In this document: piece after piece, positions 1 through 5,647 of the stretch | Layout of the letters: each line of letters starts with the position of its first letter | Numbering within the stretch: position 1 is the first letter of the stretch | DNA from: Mucilaginibacter sp. | GTDB lineage: Bacteria > Bacteroidota > Bacteroidia > Sphingobacteriales > Sphingobacteriaceae | Reading direction: 5' to 3' | DNA length: 7,090 nucleotides | Assembly: GCA_025934475.1 (NCBI GenBank) | Contig: JAICXZ010000157.1 | Coordinates: forward strand, 1-7,090 | Program-made: the position numbers and the translations under genes | Notes under the pieces: model-generated | Databases searched by the model: none | What the model saw: only the letters and a program-made list of their open reading frames with translations | What the model was told of the DNA's origin: nothing

Positions 1-237
1 ATCAAAGGATGGATCCTGTTCCAGGTAGCCCACTCGCAGATCTCGTGCCTGCACGATTTTTCCTTCAGTAGGGGCAAATTTGCCGCCCATCAGTTTCAAC
101 AGGGTTGATTTGCCCGCGCCATTAATGCCAACCAAGGCCACACGCTGACCACGGTTAATACCGATCGTCAGGTTTTTAAACAGCCAGTGATCATGGAATG
201 AATGGCCCAGGTTTTCGGCAGATAGATAAGTACTCAC
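1..237 (-). CDS. ABC-F family ATP-binding protein (Uup-like), N-terminal 79 residues, cut by the window edge
   Basis: Seen: 79 codons open to the left edge, carrying the start of an ABC ATPase domain. The Walker A motif GINGAGKS is at residues 37-44 and a Q-loop glutamine in YLEQD is at about residue 74. The first residues (STYLSAENLGHSF) begin directly with the nucleotide-binding fold and no membrane segment. Known: this opening is typical of the soluble ABC-F proteins (Uup/EttA type), which carry two ATPase domains and act on the ribosome rather than in transport. The start is GTG at 237-235. An in-frame TAG lies a few codons upstream with no ATG or other usual start between, so GTG is the only reasonable choice. 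It overlaps the stop of the preceding oxidoreductase gene by four bases (GTGA), which suggests translational coupling. The second ATPase domain and linker lie outside the window, so the exact ABC-F subgroup is inferred. Confidence 0.88.
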   Translation of the reverse strand, partial: MSTYLSAENLGHSFHDHWLFKNLTIGINRGQRVALVGINGAGKSTLLKLMGGKFAPTEGKIVQARDLRVGYLEQDPSFD

Positions 238-890
238 GCTAATAATTTTATTCTATCCGAAGAATGCACAAATAGGCCTTCCTCGGTTTTTAATGATTGT
301 TTATACATAGCCCGTGCAACCGTCTCAGCCGGGATGCTCCGGTATTTCTTAAGATTACCGATCAGCAAAGGATCAATCAGTTTCATCAAGCCAAGTGCAA
401 AACGCTCCTTTGGCCTCGATTCTTTTCTTTCGCCTGATAAGAAAGACGGCTCATAAATATGAAGGCATTTAATGCCAACTTGTTTTATGGCTTCTTCCGT
501 TTCTCCCTTCAATTTGGGGTAAAAATTCGACGCATTAGGATCTGCTCCGATTGAAGAGACCAGGTGATAGTGTCTTATCTCATTGGCTTTGGCTATCTGC
601 GCCAAGTGTAATGGATAGTCATGGTCGATCTTCCGGTATACCACCCGGTCCGGTGTTTTCTTTTGCGTTGAACCTAAGCAACAGAAAATGGCGTGTCCAG
701 TGATAGCTGCTTTATATTCGTCAAGCTTGTCAAAATCAACCACCAGCTGCACCAGTTTTTTACTGCTTAACGGCAATTCCTTTCTTACCAATGCCAAAAC
801 TTCATCATAGTAATCAGACTGCAGCAGGATATCCAGCAGGTGACTGCCAATTAGTCCGCTTGCGCCCGCTATTACTGCTTTATTTGGCAT
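234..890 (-). CDS. NAD(P)-binding Rossmann-fold oxidoreductase, TIP30/HTATIP2-like atypical SDR
   Basis: A 218-residue protein with the dinucleotide-binding glycine motif GASGLIG at residues 9-15 after a short beta strand (KAVIA). It also has CLGST at 71-75 and VSSIGA at 111-116, followed by Y124-x3-K128, the arrangement of the catalytic Ser and Tyr/Lys in extended or atypical short-chain dehydrogenases. Family knowledge: small proteins of this form resemble the TIP30/HTATIP2 group and bind NADPH; the bacterial substrate is usually unknown and none is assigned here. Start choice: the frame can be extended to a TTG at 911-909, but that triplet is the last part of a perfect TAnnTTTG promoter box (909-916), so ATG at 890 is preferred, giving a leader of roughly 10-15 bases. 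The gene ends in a GTGA overlap with the downstream ABC-F gene and lies divergent to the pirin gene. Confidence 0.85.
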   Translation of the reverse strand: MPNKAVIAGASGLIGSHLLDILLQSDYYDEVLALVRKELPLSSKKLVQLVVDFDKLDEYKAAITGHAIFCCLGSTQKKTPDRVVYRKIDHDYPLHLAQIAKANEIRHYHLVSSIGADPNASNFYPKLKGETEEAIKQVGIKCLHIYEPSFLSGERKESRPKERFALGLMKLIDPLLIGNLKKYRSIPAETVARAMYKQSLKTEEGLFVHSSDRIKLLA

Positions 891-905
891 GTTTATCGTA
901 ATTTT

Positions 906-938
906 ATGCAAAAATAAGCATTCTCTTATTGTGGAATG
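906..938. repeat. Two overlapping inverted repeats in the divergent promoter region
   Basis: ATGC (906-909) is mirrored by GCAT (918-921) across 8 bases, and CATTC (919-923) is mirrored by GAATG (934-938) across 10 bases, so the central GCATTC takes part in both. The arms are short (4 and 5 bp), and in AT-rich DNA this could be chance. The position, over the -7 box of one gene and upstream of the divergent pirin gene, is where an operator would be expected. No known regulator motif is recognised. Confidence 0.3.
909..916 (-). promoter_or_regulatory. Candidate Bacteroidota -7 promoter box for the oxidoreductase/ABC-F unit
   Basis: Read on the minus strand the bases are TATTTTTG, a perfect match to the Bacteroidota -7 consensus TAnnTTTG. 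A TTTC, one mismatch from the -33 TTTG element, lies about 21 bases upstream. The box sits 19 bases before the ATG at 890. It falls between the arms of the inverted repeat ATGC-N8-GCAT (906-921). Inferred from sequence only. Confidence 0.5.
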
Positions 939-990
939 AAAATTGTGTGTTTAAACATATAATTTCACTTAAAACGAGGGAACTCAGGAA

Positions 991-1701
991 ATGAAGAAGA
1001 TTTTTTATCCTGCCAATGAGCGGGGACACAGCGACTTAGGATGGTTACAGTCTGATTTTTCATTCAGCTTTGGGCCATGGTACAATCCCGAAAAAGTTCA
1101 TTTTGGCGCCTTAAGGGTATTAAACGATGATACCGTTGCGCCTACCATGGGTTTCGGAATGCACCCGCATGATAATATGGAGATCATTACCGTAATGCTT
1201 TCAGGTACACTGGAACATAAAGACAGTATGGGCAACGTTGGCCAGATCAAAGCCGGCGAAGTGCAGGTAATGTCGGCCGGTACGGGTATTATGCACTCAG
1301 AATATAATCCGTCTGATACTGAGGCAGCCAAACTATTCCAAACCTGGATATTTCCAAGACAACGGAACATTACGCCACGCTACGATCAGAAGAGCTTTAC
1401 TGATGCCATCAAGCATAATGAGCTGACTACTGTTGTATCCGGCGATAAAGACGCAGACACCTTGTATATCAACCAGGATGCCGCTATATCGTTCGGCGAT
1501 TTTGATGGTGGTAAACAGGTTACCTACACAATAAAAACTCCCGGAAACGGCGCTTATGTGCTGCAGGTTGAAGGCGAAGCCGACGTTGATGGCGACGTTT
1601 TAAACAAAAGGGATGCAATTGGTGTTTATGATACAAGTTCATTCACCATTGAAACCAAGTCGCAGTCGCGCCTCCTAATTATAGAAATTCCGATGAAATA
1701 A
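991..1701 (+). CDS. Pirin family protein (bicupin, YhhW-like)
   Basis: A 236-residue protein, the usual size for the short YhhW-type pirins. The N-terminal cupin carries the metal-binding set: H58 and H60 in GMHPHDNMEI, then H102 and E104 in GIMHSEYNP. These match the His-His-His-Glu site that holds Fe, Ni or another divalent metal in this family. The conserved region after it (residues 115-123, LFQTWIFPR) and a C-terminal second cupin half (about 150-236) without metal ligands complete the fold. Known: some bacterial members have quercetin 2,3-dioxygenase activity in vitro; cellular roles are poorly defined and often tied to redox or electrophile stress. The ATG at 991 is the first start after an in-frame TAA at 970-972. 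AGGAA directly before it and GAGGG at 976-980 are purine-rich, giving more of a ribosome-binding site than other genes here have. It is divergent to the oxidoreductase gene and probably cytoplasmic. Confidence 0.93.
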   Translation: MKKIFYPANERGHSDLGWLQSDFSFSFGPWYNPEKVHFGALRVLNDDTVAPTMGFGMHPHDNMEIITVMLSGTLEHKDSMGNVGQIKAGEVQVMSAGTGIMHSEYNPSDTEAAKLFQTWIFPRQRNITPRYDQKSFTDAIKHNELTTVVSGDKDADTLYINQDAAISFGDFDGGKQVTYTIKTPGNGAYVLQVEGEADVDGDVLNKRDAIGVYDTSSFTIETKSQSRLLIIEIPMK

Positions 1702-1729
1702 AACTGGCCGCACTGCGGGTTAGATGGTC

Positions 1730-1757
1730 TTTGAGCTGACGAAACAATTTGACTTTG
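1730..1757 (+). promoter_or_regulatory. Candidate promoter for the mlaE-mlaF-MCE operon
   Basis: TTTG at 1730-1733 is followed after 16 bases by TGACTTTG at 1750-1757, one mismatch from the Bacteroidota -7 box TAnnTTTG. The spacing is slightly short for the usual -33/-7 pair. Transcription would begin near 1762-1765, leaving a leader of about 25 bases before the ATG at 1790. The -7 candidate is exactly the loop between the arms of the inverted repeat at 1742-1765. Confidence 0.35.
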
Positions 1758-1765
1758 AATTGTTT
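1742..1765. repeat. Perfect 8-bp inverted repeat upstream of the mla operon
   Basis: AAACAATT (1742-1749) and AATTGTTT (1758-1765) are perfect reverse complements separated by 8 bases (TGACTTTG). It lies 24 bases before the permease start codon. It could be a dyad operator over the promoter or a weak AT-rich hairpin in the transcript. As a terminator for the upstream pirin gene it is poor, since the stem has only one G-C pair among A-T pairs. The symmetry is directly visible; the function is inferred. Confidence 0.45.
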
Positions 1766-1789
1766 ATATCAGACTTAACATCATAACCT

Positions 1790-2563
1790 ATGGCAGACCA
1801 GGCAATACCGGGATGGAGAAAGTGGCTTGAAGAAAGCGGCGACCAGGTAGTATTTCTGAAAGGATTTTTCAGGAACCTGTTTCGCGGCGGTTTCGAATGG
1901 TCGGAATTTGTTCGTCAGTGTTACGAAATCGGCTATAAATCTTTTGGGCTTGTTGGCATAACAGCCTTTATCATGGGGTTGGTTTTAGCGTTACAGCTAA
2001 GGCCAACCCTTGTTGATTTTGGAGCCGAGAGTATGCTGCCGCGGACACTGGCAGTCTCTATCATTCGGGAAATAGGACCCGTTATTACGGCAATCATCTG
2101 CGCCGGTAAAATAGCCTCTGGCATTGGCGCTGAGTTGGGCAGTATGAAAGTGACCGAGCAGATAGATGCCATGGATATATCGGGCGCTAACCCAATGCAA
2201 TACCTGGTGGTGACCCGTGTGCTTGCCACTACGTTTATGGTGCCGCTTTTAGCGCTTCTAGGCGATGTAATCGGCCTGATAGGCGGTTACATCGCTATCA
2301 ATATCCAAAATAGCGTTAGCGGGATGCTCTACTTCCACAAATGCGTTGGTGCCATCGGTTTTTCCGACTTTTTACCAGCGTTTATTAAAACTATATTCTT
2401 CGGCTTCGCTATAGGCTTTATAGGGTGCTATAAAGGCTACAACTCAAATCGCGGAACGGAAAGCGTGGGCTTATCGGCAAACTCTGCGGTGGTCGCAGCG
2501 TCTCTCTGGATATTTGTAATTGATGCTATCGTGGTGCAAATCAGCAATATACTCCTCTATTGA
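1790..2563 (+). CDS. mlaE: MlaE/YrbE family lipid ABC transporter permease
   Basis: A 257-residue inner-membrane protein. An amphipathic N-terminal segment (about 8-32, rich in Trp, Phe, Lys, Arg) precedes a hydrophobic core with membrane segments near 51-71, 88-110, 145-172, 197-214 and 232-253. The family signature runs from REIGPVITA (93-101) through GAELGSMKVTEQIDAM (113-128), the cytoplasmic coupling region that contacts the ATPase, and the C-terminal GTESVGLSAN/AVVAA region is also present. Known: MlaE dimers form the membrane channel of MCE lipid transporters, moving phospholipids between the membranes with an MlaF ATPase and an MCE ring. The start is ATG at 1790; an in-frame TAA two codons upstream (1784-1786) excludes a longer form. 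The ATPase gene follows after a single base (TGA-T-ATG), and the MCE gene completes the operon. Length and motifs are normal for the family. Confidence 0.95.
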   Translation: MADQAIPGWRKWLEESGDQVVFLKGFFRNLFRGGFEWSEFVRQCYEIGYKSFGLVGITAFIMGLVLALQLRPTLVDFGAESMLPRTLAVSIIREIGPVITAIICAGKIASGIGAELGSMKVTEQIDAMDISGANPMQYLVVTRVLATTFMVPLLALLGDVIGLIGGYIAINIQNSVSGMLYFHKCVGAIGFSDFLPAFIKTIFFGFAIGFIGCYKGYNSNRGTESVGLSANSAVVAASLWIFVIDAIVVQISNILLY

Positions 2564-2564
2564 T

Positions 2565-3347
2565 ATGGGAAAAACCAAACAAGAAAAAACAGCAACTCAA
2601 AAGCCATCCGAAAACAAAAAGGGCGAAGTGGTAATCCATATCAAGGGAGTGAAAAAATCATTTGGCGAGCGGGAGATTTTGAAGAATATCACCCTGGATG
2701 TCAAACGCGGCGAAAATGTAGTGGTTCTGGGGAGGTCAGGATCAGGTAAATCCGTTACTATCCAGTGTGTTGTGGGTAAGCTTGTTCCGGATGAAGGCGA
2801 GCTAACGGTATTTGGAGAAGATGTTGCCTCTATGAACGAACGGGAATTAAAGGAACTGCGTACGCGGATAGGCTTCCTCTTCCAGGGCGCCGCTCTGTAC
2901 GATTCGATGACCGTACGGGAGAATATGGAATTTCCGCTTACACGGGTTCTAAAGATCAGGGACAGGCACGAAATTGACAAACGTGTTGAGGATGTATTAG
3001 AAAGCGTTGGTTTGGGCGATGCCATTGATAAGATGCCCTCAGACCTCTCCGGTGGTATGCGTAAGCGCGCCGGCCTGGCAAGGACGCTCATCGTGAACCC
3101 TGAGATCATGCTTTACGATGAGCCTACTACTGGCCTGGACCCCATGACCTCGCGCGAGATCAGTAAACTTATACTTGATATGCAGAAGAAATACAAAACC
3201 ACCTCTATTATTATTACGCACGATATGGATTGCGCGCGTATTACCGCCGATCGCGTGGTGATTATGCACGAAGGTGAATATATAGCAGAAGGAAGTTTTG
3301 ACGAACTTAAGAACTCTAACGACGAGCTAATCTGCTCATTTTTTTAA
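2565..3347 (+). CDS. mlaF: MlaF-type ABC transporter ATP-binding protein
   Basis: A 260-residue ABC ATPase with every motif intact: Walker A GRSGSGKS (56-63), Q-loop Q107 in FLFQGAALYDSMTV, signature LSGGM (161-165), Walker B IMLYDEP (181-187) with catalytic E186, and H-loop H219 in ITHDMD. The form FQGAALYDSMTVREN and LSGGMRKRAGLAR is characteristic of the MlaF/TTG2A group. It should bind the cytoplasmic face of MlaE and power lipid movement. About 20 lysine-rich N-terminal residues precede the ABC domain. Start choice: the frame is open further upstream to TTG (2520) and ATG (2523) inside the permease gene, but ATG at 2565, one base after the permease stop, removes a 40-base overlap and fits the domain start. 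No Shine-Dalgarno is present, so translation probably relies on re-initiation. No MlaB-like STAS gene is beside it. Confidence 0.95.
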   Translation: MGKTKQEKTATQKPSENKKGEVVIHIKGVKKSFGEREILKNITLDVKRGENVVVLGRSGSGKSVTIQCVVGKLVPDEGELTVFGEDVASMNERELKELRTRIGFLFQGAALYDSMTVRENMEFPLTRVLKIRDRHEIDKRVEDVLESVGLGDAIDKMPSDLSGGMRKRAGLARTLIVNPEIMLYDEPTTGLDPMTSREISKLILDMQKKYKTTSIIITHDMDCARITADRVVIMHEGEYIAEGSFDELKNSNDELICSFF

Positions 3348-3355
3348 AATAACCT

Positions 3356-4141
3356 ATGAAAACAACTTCAGGACAGAAAATAAAAATAGGGCTATTTGCC
3401 CTAGCGGGAATGGCGGTACTGGTGGTCGGCATATTCCTGATCGGTAACAAAAAAGGATTGTTCACAAACACATTCAATGTGCATGGCATGTTCAAGAACG
3501 TTAACGGATTGCAGGTAGGCAATAACGCCCGGTTTGCAGGTATCGATGTGGGTGTTGTTGAAGCGATTGAAATTCAGAATGATACTACAGTAAAAGTTGT
3601 ACTGACACTAAATGAGAGTGTTCGAAAGTTTATAAAAAAAGATGCCAAATTGAGCATTGGCAGCGATGGATTGATGGGTGATAAACTGGTGCAGATATCG
3701 CCGGGTGGAGCAACGACAACCGCGACCGTAACAGGTGGCGATCAACTTGCCACTGTTAATCCTTTCGACATCGATAAAGTGATCAAAAAGGTAACCGGCA
3801 TAGCCGACGACGCAGGGAACCTGATAGCGGGCTTATCGCAAATTGTAGATAAGATTAATCATGGGAAAGGTAGCATAGGCAGACTCCTGAATAACGATAA
3901 GATCGCCAAAGACCTGGAAGGCACGGTAGCACAGGCCAAAACCACCGTTGCAAGGGCCAATACCACTATTGCTACCGTGCATAAGACTTCAAGCACGCTG
4001 AATGAAGATCTGAAAGCGGCGCAGCATAATTTCCTGCTTAAAGGGTTCTTCAAAAAGAAAGAAAAAGCGAAGCAGGATTCCATCAGGAAGGCGCAAAAGG
4101 ATTCGGCCGACAAAGCGAAGAATAGTCAACCCAAACAGTAG
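3356..4141 (+). CDS. mlaD: MCE domain protein, MlaD-like, single MCE domain with charged C-terminal tail
   Basis: A 261-residue protein with one N-terminal membrane anchor (about 9-30, preceded by KIK) and no cleavage motif, followed by one MCE domain (about 38-118). The domain has the typical GMFKNVNGLQVGNNARFAGI and IDVGVVEAI blocks. Residues 135-225 are predicted helical, including GKGSIGRLLNND (170-181) and the Thr/Ala-rich 190-215, then HNFLLKGFFKKKEK (224-237), a block common in Bacteroidota MCE proteins. The last 30 residues are mostly Lys, Asp, Ser and Gln. Known: MlaD-type proteins form hexameric rings in the periplasm that shuttle lipids to or from MlaE. The tail is longer than in E. 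coli MlaD (about 180 residues). The start is ATG at 3356, 8 bases after the mlaF stop, with in-frame TAA at 3350-3352. A hairpin terminator follows. Confidence 0.92.
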   Translation: MKTTSGQKIKIGLFALAGMAVLVVGIFLIGNKKGLFTNTFNVHGMFKNVNGLQVGNNARFAGIDVGVVEAIEIQNDTTVKVVLTLNESVRKFIKKDAKLSIGSDGLMGDKLVQISPGGATTTATVTGGDQLATVNPFDIDKVIKKVTGIADDAGNLIAGLSQIVDKINHGKGSIGRLLNNDKIAKDLEGTVAQAKTTVARANTTIATVHKTSSTLNEDLKAAQHNFLLKGFFKKKEKAKQDSIRKAQKDSADKAKNSQPKQ

Positions 4142-4152
4142 GAAAACAGAAA

Positions 4153-4179
4153 GCCCCGGAAAAATCCGGAGCATCTTTT
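4153..4179. terminator. Bidirectional hairpin terminator between convergent units
   Basis: CCGGA (4156-4160) and TCCGG (4165-4169) pair around an AAAA loop; a C-A mismatch and two further G-C pairs (4153-4154 with 4171-4172) extend the stem. On the plus strand CTTTT follows at 4175-4179. On the minus strand the hairpin is followed by TTTCTGTTTT. It begins 11 bases after the MCE stop (4141) and about 30 bases beyond the peroxidase stop (4202), so it can serve both directions. Confidence 0.75.
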
Positions 4180-4201
4180 ATATGCAAACCTTGTCCCGGT
4201 G

Positions 4202-4714
4202 TTACAGATACTGCGTAATTTCGTGTGACAAAGGAGTAGTTTTTGAACGGAAGCGGTGGATCAATTTGCCATTTTCGTCTACCAGGAATTTTTCAAAATT
4301 CCAACCTATATCGCCGGTGATGCCTTCTGGATTTGGCTGACTGATGAGGTATTTGAAAAGCGGCGCAATATCATCACCTTTAACACTAACCTTCTCATTC
4401 ATAGGGAAAGTAACGTTGTATTTCCCCGTGCAAAACTGCTTGATCTCGAGCGCTGTGCCCGGTTCCTGCTCTCCGAAGTTATTAGCGGGGAAGCCCACCA
4501 CCACCAATTTGTCCTTGTAAGTTTCATATAGTTTTTCCAGTTCGGTGTATTGTGGGGTAAATCCGCATTTGGACGCCACATTGACGATCAATATTTTTTT
4601 ACCCTTAAACTGCGAGAGAGAGAAGTTCTGACCATCCAGATTTTTCAAATGGAAATCATAAACGGATGCCGGCGCGACGAACAGAAAAGCAATCAGGAGT
4701 GCTAATATTTTCAT
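4202..4714 (-). CDS. Exported glutathione peroxidase family protein (thioredoxin-dependent 2-Cys type)
   Basis: A 170-residue thioredoxin-fold peroxidase that reduces hydrogen peroxide and organic hydroperoxides. The catalytic set is complete: peroxidatic C50 in VASKCGFTPQY, Q83 in FGEQEPG, and W138-N139 in the WNFEKFLVD block. C95 (KQFC) is at the resolving-cysteine position, so the enzyme should be the atypical 2-Cys kind reduced by a thioredoxin-like donor rather than glutathione. The N-terminus is a short hydrophobic signal (residues 2-14) ending in APA, with likely cleavage after A16 just before SVYDF, where the mature family fold begins; a periplasmic location is inferred. The start is ATG at 4714. 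It lies 39 bases after the ybeY stop on the same strand, so it may be the last gene of that operon or have its own weak promoter. Its 3' end converges on the MCE gene. Confidence 0.93.
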   Translation of the reverse strand: MKILALLIAFLFVAPASVYDFHLKNLDGQNFSLSQFKGKKILIVNVASKCGFTPQYTELEKLYETYKDKLVVVGFPANNFGEQEPGTALEIKQFCTGKYNVTFPMNEKVSVKGDDIAPLFKYLISQPNPEGITGDIGWNFEKFLVDENGKLIHRFRSKTTPLSHEITQYL

Positions 4715-4753
4715 GATGTAAGAAATTTGGTTTCAGCGTGATGTGGTGTAAAG

Positions 4754-5224
4754 TTATGGTGAATAATCCGCTTTTCCCAATCGCTTACTATCTGCATATG
4801 TAAAATTTCTGGCATCAAGGTAGTGGTCTTCTTTGTTGGTCATCAGCTGCTTATCAGCAGGCTTTTTGTCCTTATAGCCAAGCAGGTGCAATGCGCCATG
4901 GATGATAACCCGATGAAGTTCATTAGTTTCGCCTGTGCCGAATTTTTCAGCGTTTTCGCGGATGCGGTCGATGGAAATAAAAATGTCACCTTCAATAACT
5001 CCTTCATTTTCAGAGTTATCAAATGTGACAATGTCAGTGTAAGTATCGTGATCGAGGTATTGCTGGTTGATGGTTAACAAATAACTGTCAGAGCAAAAAA
5101 TGTAGTTTAGCTCGTTTAGCTTGTAACCTTCGGCAGCGATAGTGGTTTTGACCCACTCTTTTACCTTGTTTTTGTTCTTAAGATTAAAACGGATATCTTC
5201 CTCGAAAAAGTGGATAGAGGGCAT
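4754..5224 (-). CDS. ybeY: YbeY endoribonuclease, rRNA maturation (variant metal site)
   Basis: A 156-residue protein, normal for the family (UPF0054). Known: YbeY is a metal-dependent single-strand endoribonuclease for 16S rRNA 3'-end processing and ribosome quality control. Seen: the family block TYTDIVTFDN (61-70), the EGDIFIS strand (78-84), and the metal motif H109-x3-H113-x2-G116-x2-D119. In E. coli the third ligand is His (HxxxHxxxxxH); here that position is Asp119, within GYKDKK. The Arg usual before the TD block is Leu (YLDHD). From memory both changes are common in Bacteroidota YbeY, and Asp can still bind zinc. The start is ATG at 5224, sharing its A with the TGA stop of the upstream ATPase gene (TGATG), which implies coupled translation. 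The last 15 residues are charged and family-variable. Confidence 0.93.
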   Translation of the reverse strand: MPSIHFFEEDIRFNLKNKNKVKEWVKTTIAAEGYKLNELNYIFCSDSYLLTINQQYLDHDTYTDIVTFDNSENEGVIEGDIFISIDRIRENAEKFGTGETNELHRVIIHGALHLLGYKDKKPADKQLMTNKEDHYLDARNFTYADSKRLGKADYSP

Positions 5225-5646
5225 CAGATCTTAAAATGAAGCTCTACTTCATTTCCCTTAGCGTTAAAGACACATTGGTCAGCCAGTTGCTTCACAATGT
5301 AAACACCTCTTCCGGTAAGGTTTTCAAGATTTTCAACAGCGGTAGGATCGGGTAAATGATCGTAGTCAAAGCCTTCGCCCTCGTCGGTGATGGTCCAAAC
5401 CACACGTTTAGAGTCCACTTCGGCGTTAACGATAACCTTTTTGCTCTCGTCCAGTTTATTGCCATGTACAATGGCGTTGATAGCAATCTCGTTAAGGCAA
5501 GTCATCATATTAGCGAAGGTATCTTCGCTCACATTGTGCTTGTCAGCAATTTGCTCGATAAGATTTTCCAGCAACGTTATGCTCTCCGGTTTGGACGGAA
5601 GCTGTAAAGTATAAAGTTCGCTGGTCTGAACGTTCGCTTCTTGCAT
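5224..5646 (-). CDS. RsbW/SpoIIAB-like ATP-binding protein (HATPase_c_2, anti-sigma-type serine kinase fold)
   Basis: A 140-residue single-domain GHKL ATPase. The N box CLNEIAINAIVHGN (50-63) holds E53, N57 and H61-G-N; the G1 box is DEGEGFD (88-94) and the G2 box TGRGVYIVKQ (111-120). This layout is that of SpoIIAB/RsbW proteins, which bind ATP and either hold a sigma factor or phosphorylate an anti-anti-sigma (STAS) partner. No STAS or sigma gene is visible here, so the target is unknown. Start choice: ATG at 5646 follows the upstream stop by one base (TAGTATG) and is preferred; ATG at 5658 (144 residues, 11-base overlap) is nearly as good, and TTG at 5670 is less likely. The gene sits between the DUF4175-like gene and ybeY and overlaps ybeY by one base, so it is surely cotranscribed with them. 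Confidence 0.9.
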   Translation of the reverse strand: MQEANVQTSELYTLQLPSKPESITLLENLIEQIADKHNVSEDTFANMMTCLNEIAINAIVHGNKLDESKKVIVNAEVDSKRVVWTITDEGEGFDYDHLPDPTAVENLENLTGRGVYIVKQLADQCVFNAKGNEVELHFKI

Positions 5647-5647
5647 A

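Noticed and set aside
891..911. N-terminal extension of the oxidoreductase to TTG at 911
   Set aside because: The TTG is part of a perfect TAnnTTTG promoter box, and the ATG at 890 sits directly before the Rossmann strand.
1708..1718. CCGCACTGCGG palindrome just after the pirin stop as a terminator
   Set aside because: The stem is only 4 bp with a 3-base loop and no T-run follows, so termination is not supported.
2520..2564. Longer MlaF starting inside the permease gene
   Set aside because: It would overlap the permease by over 40 bases; ATG at 2565 follows the stop by one base and fits the family's N-terminus.
2597..3109. Minus-strand 170-codon open frame opposite mlaF
   Set aside because: It lies wholly antisense to an intact ABC ATPase, with low-complexity Ser/Thr/Pro composition and no recognisable domain.
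4715..4753. Own promoter for the peroxidase gene (TAACTTTA on the minus strand at the ybeY stop)
   Set aside because: It has one mismatch to TAnnTTTG, no convincing -33 element, and includes the ybeY stop codon, so it is too weak to call.
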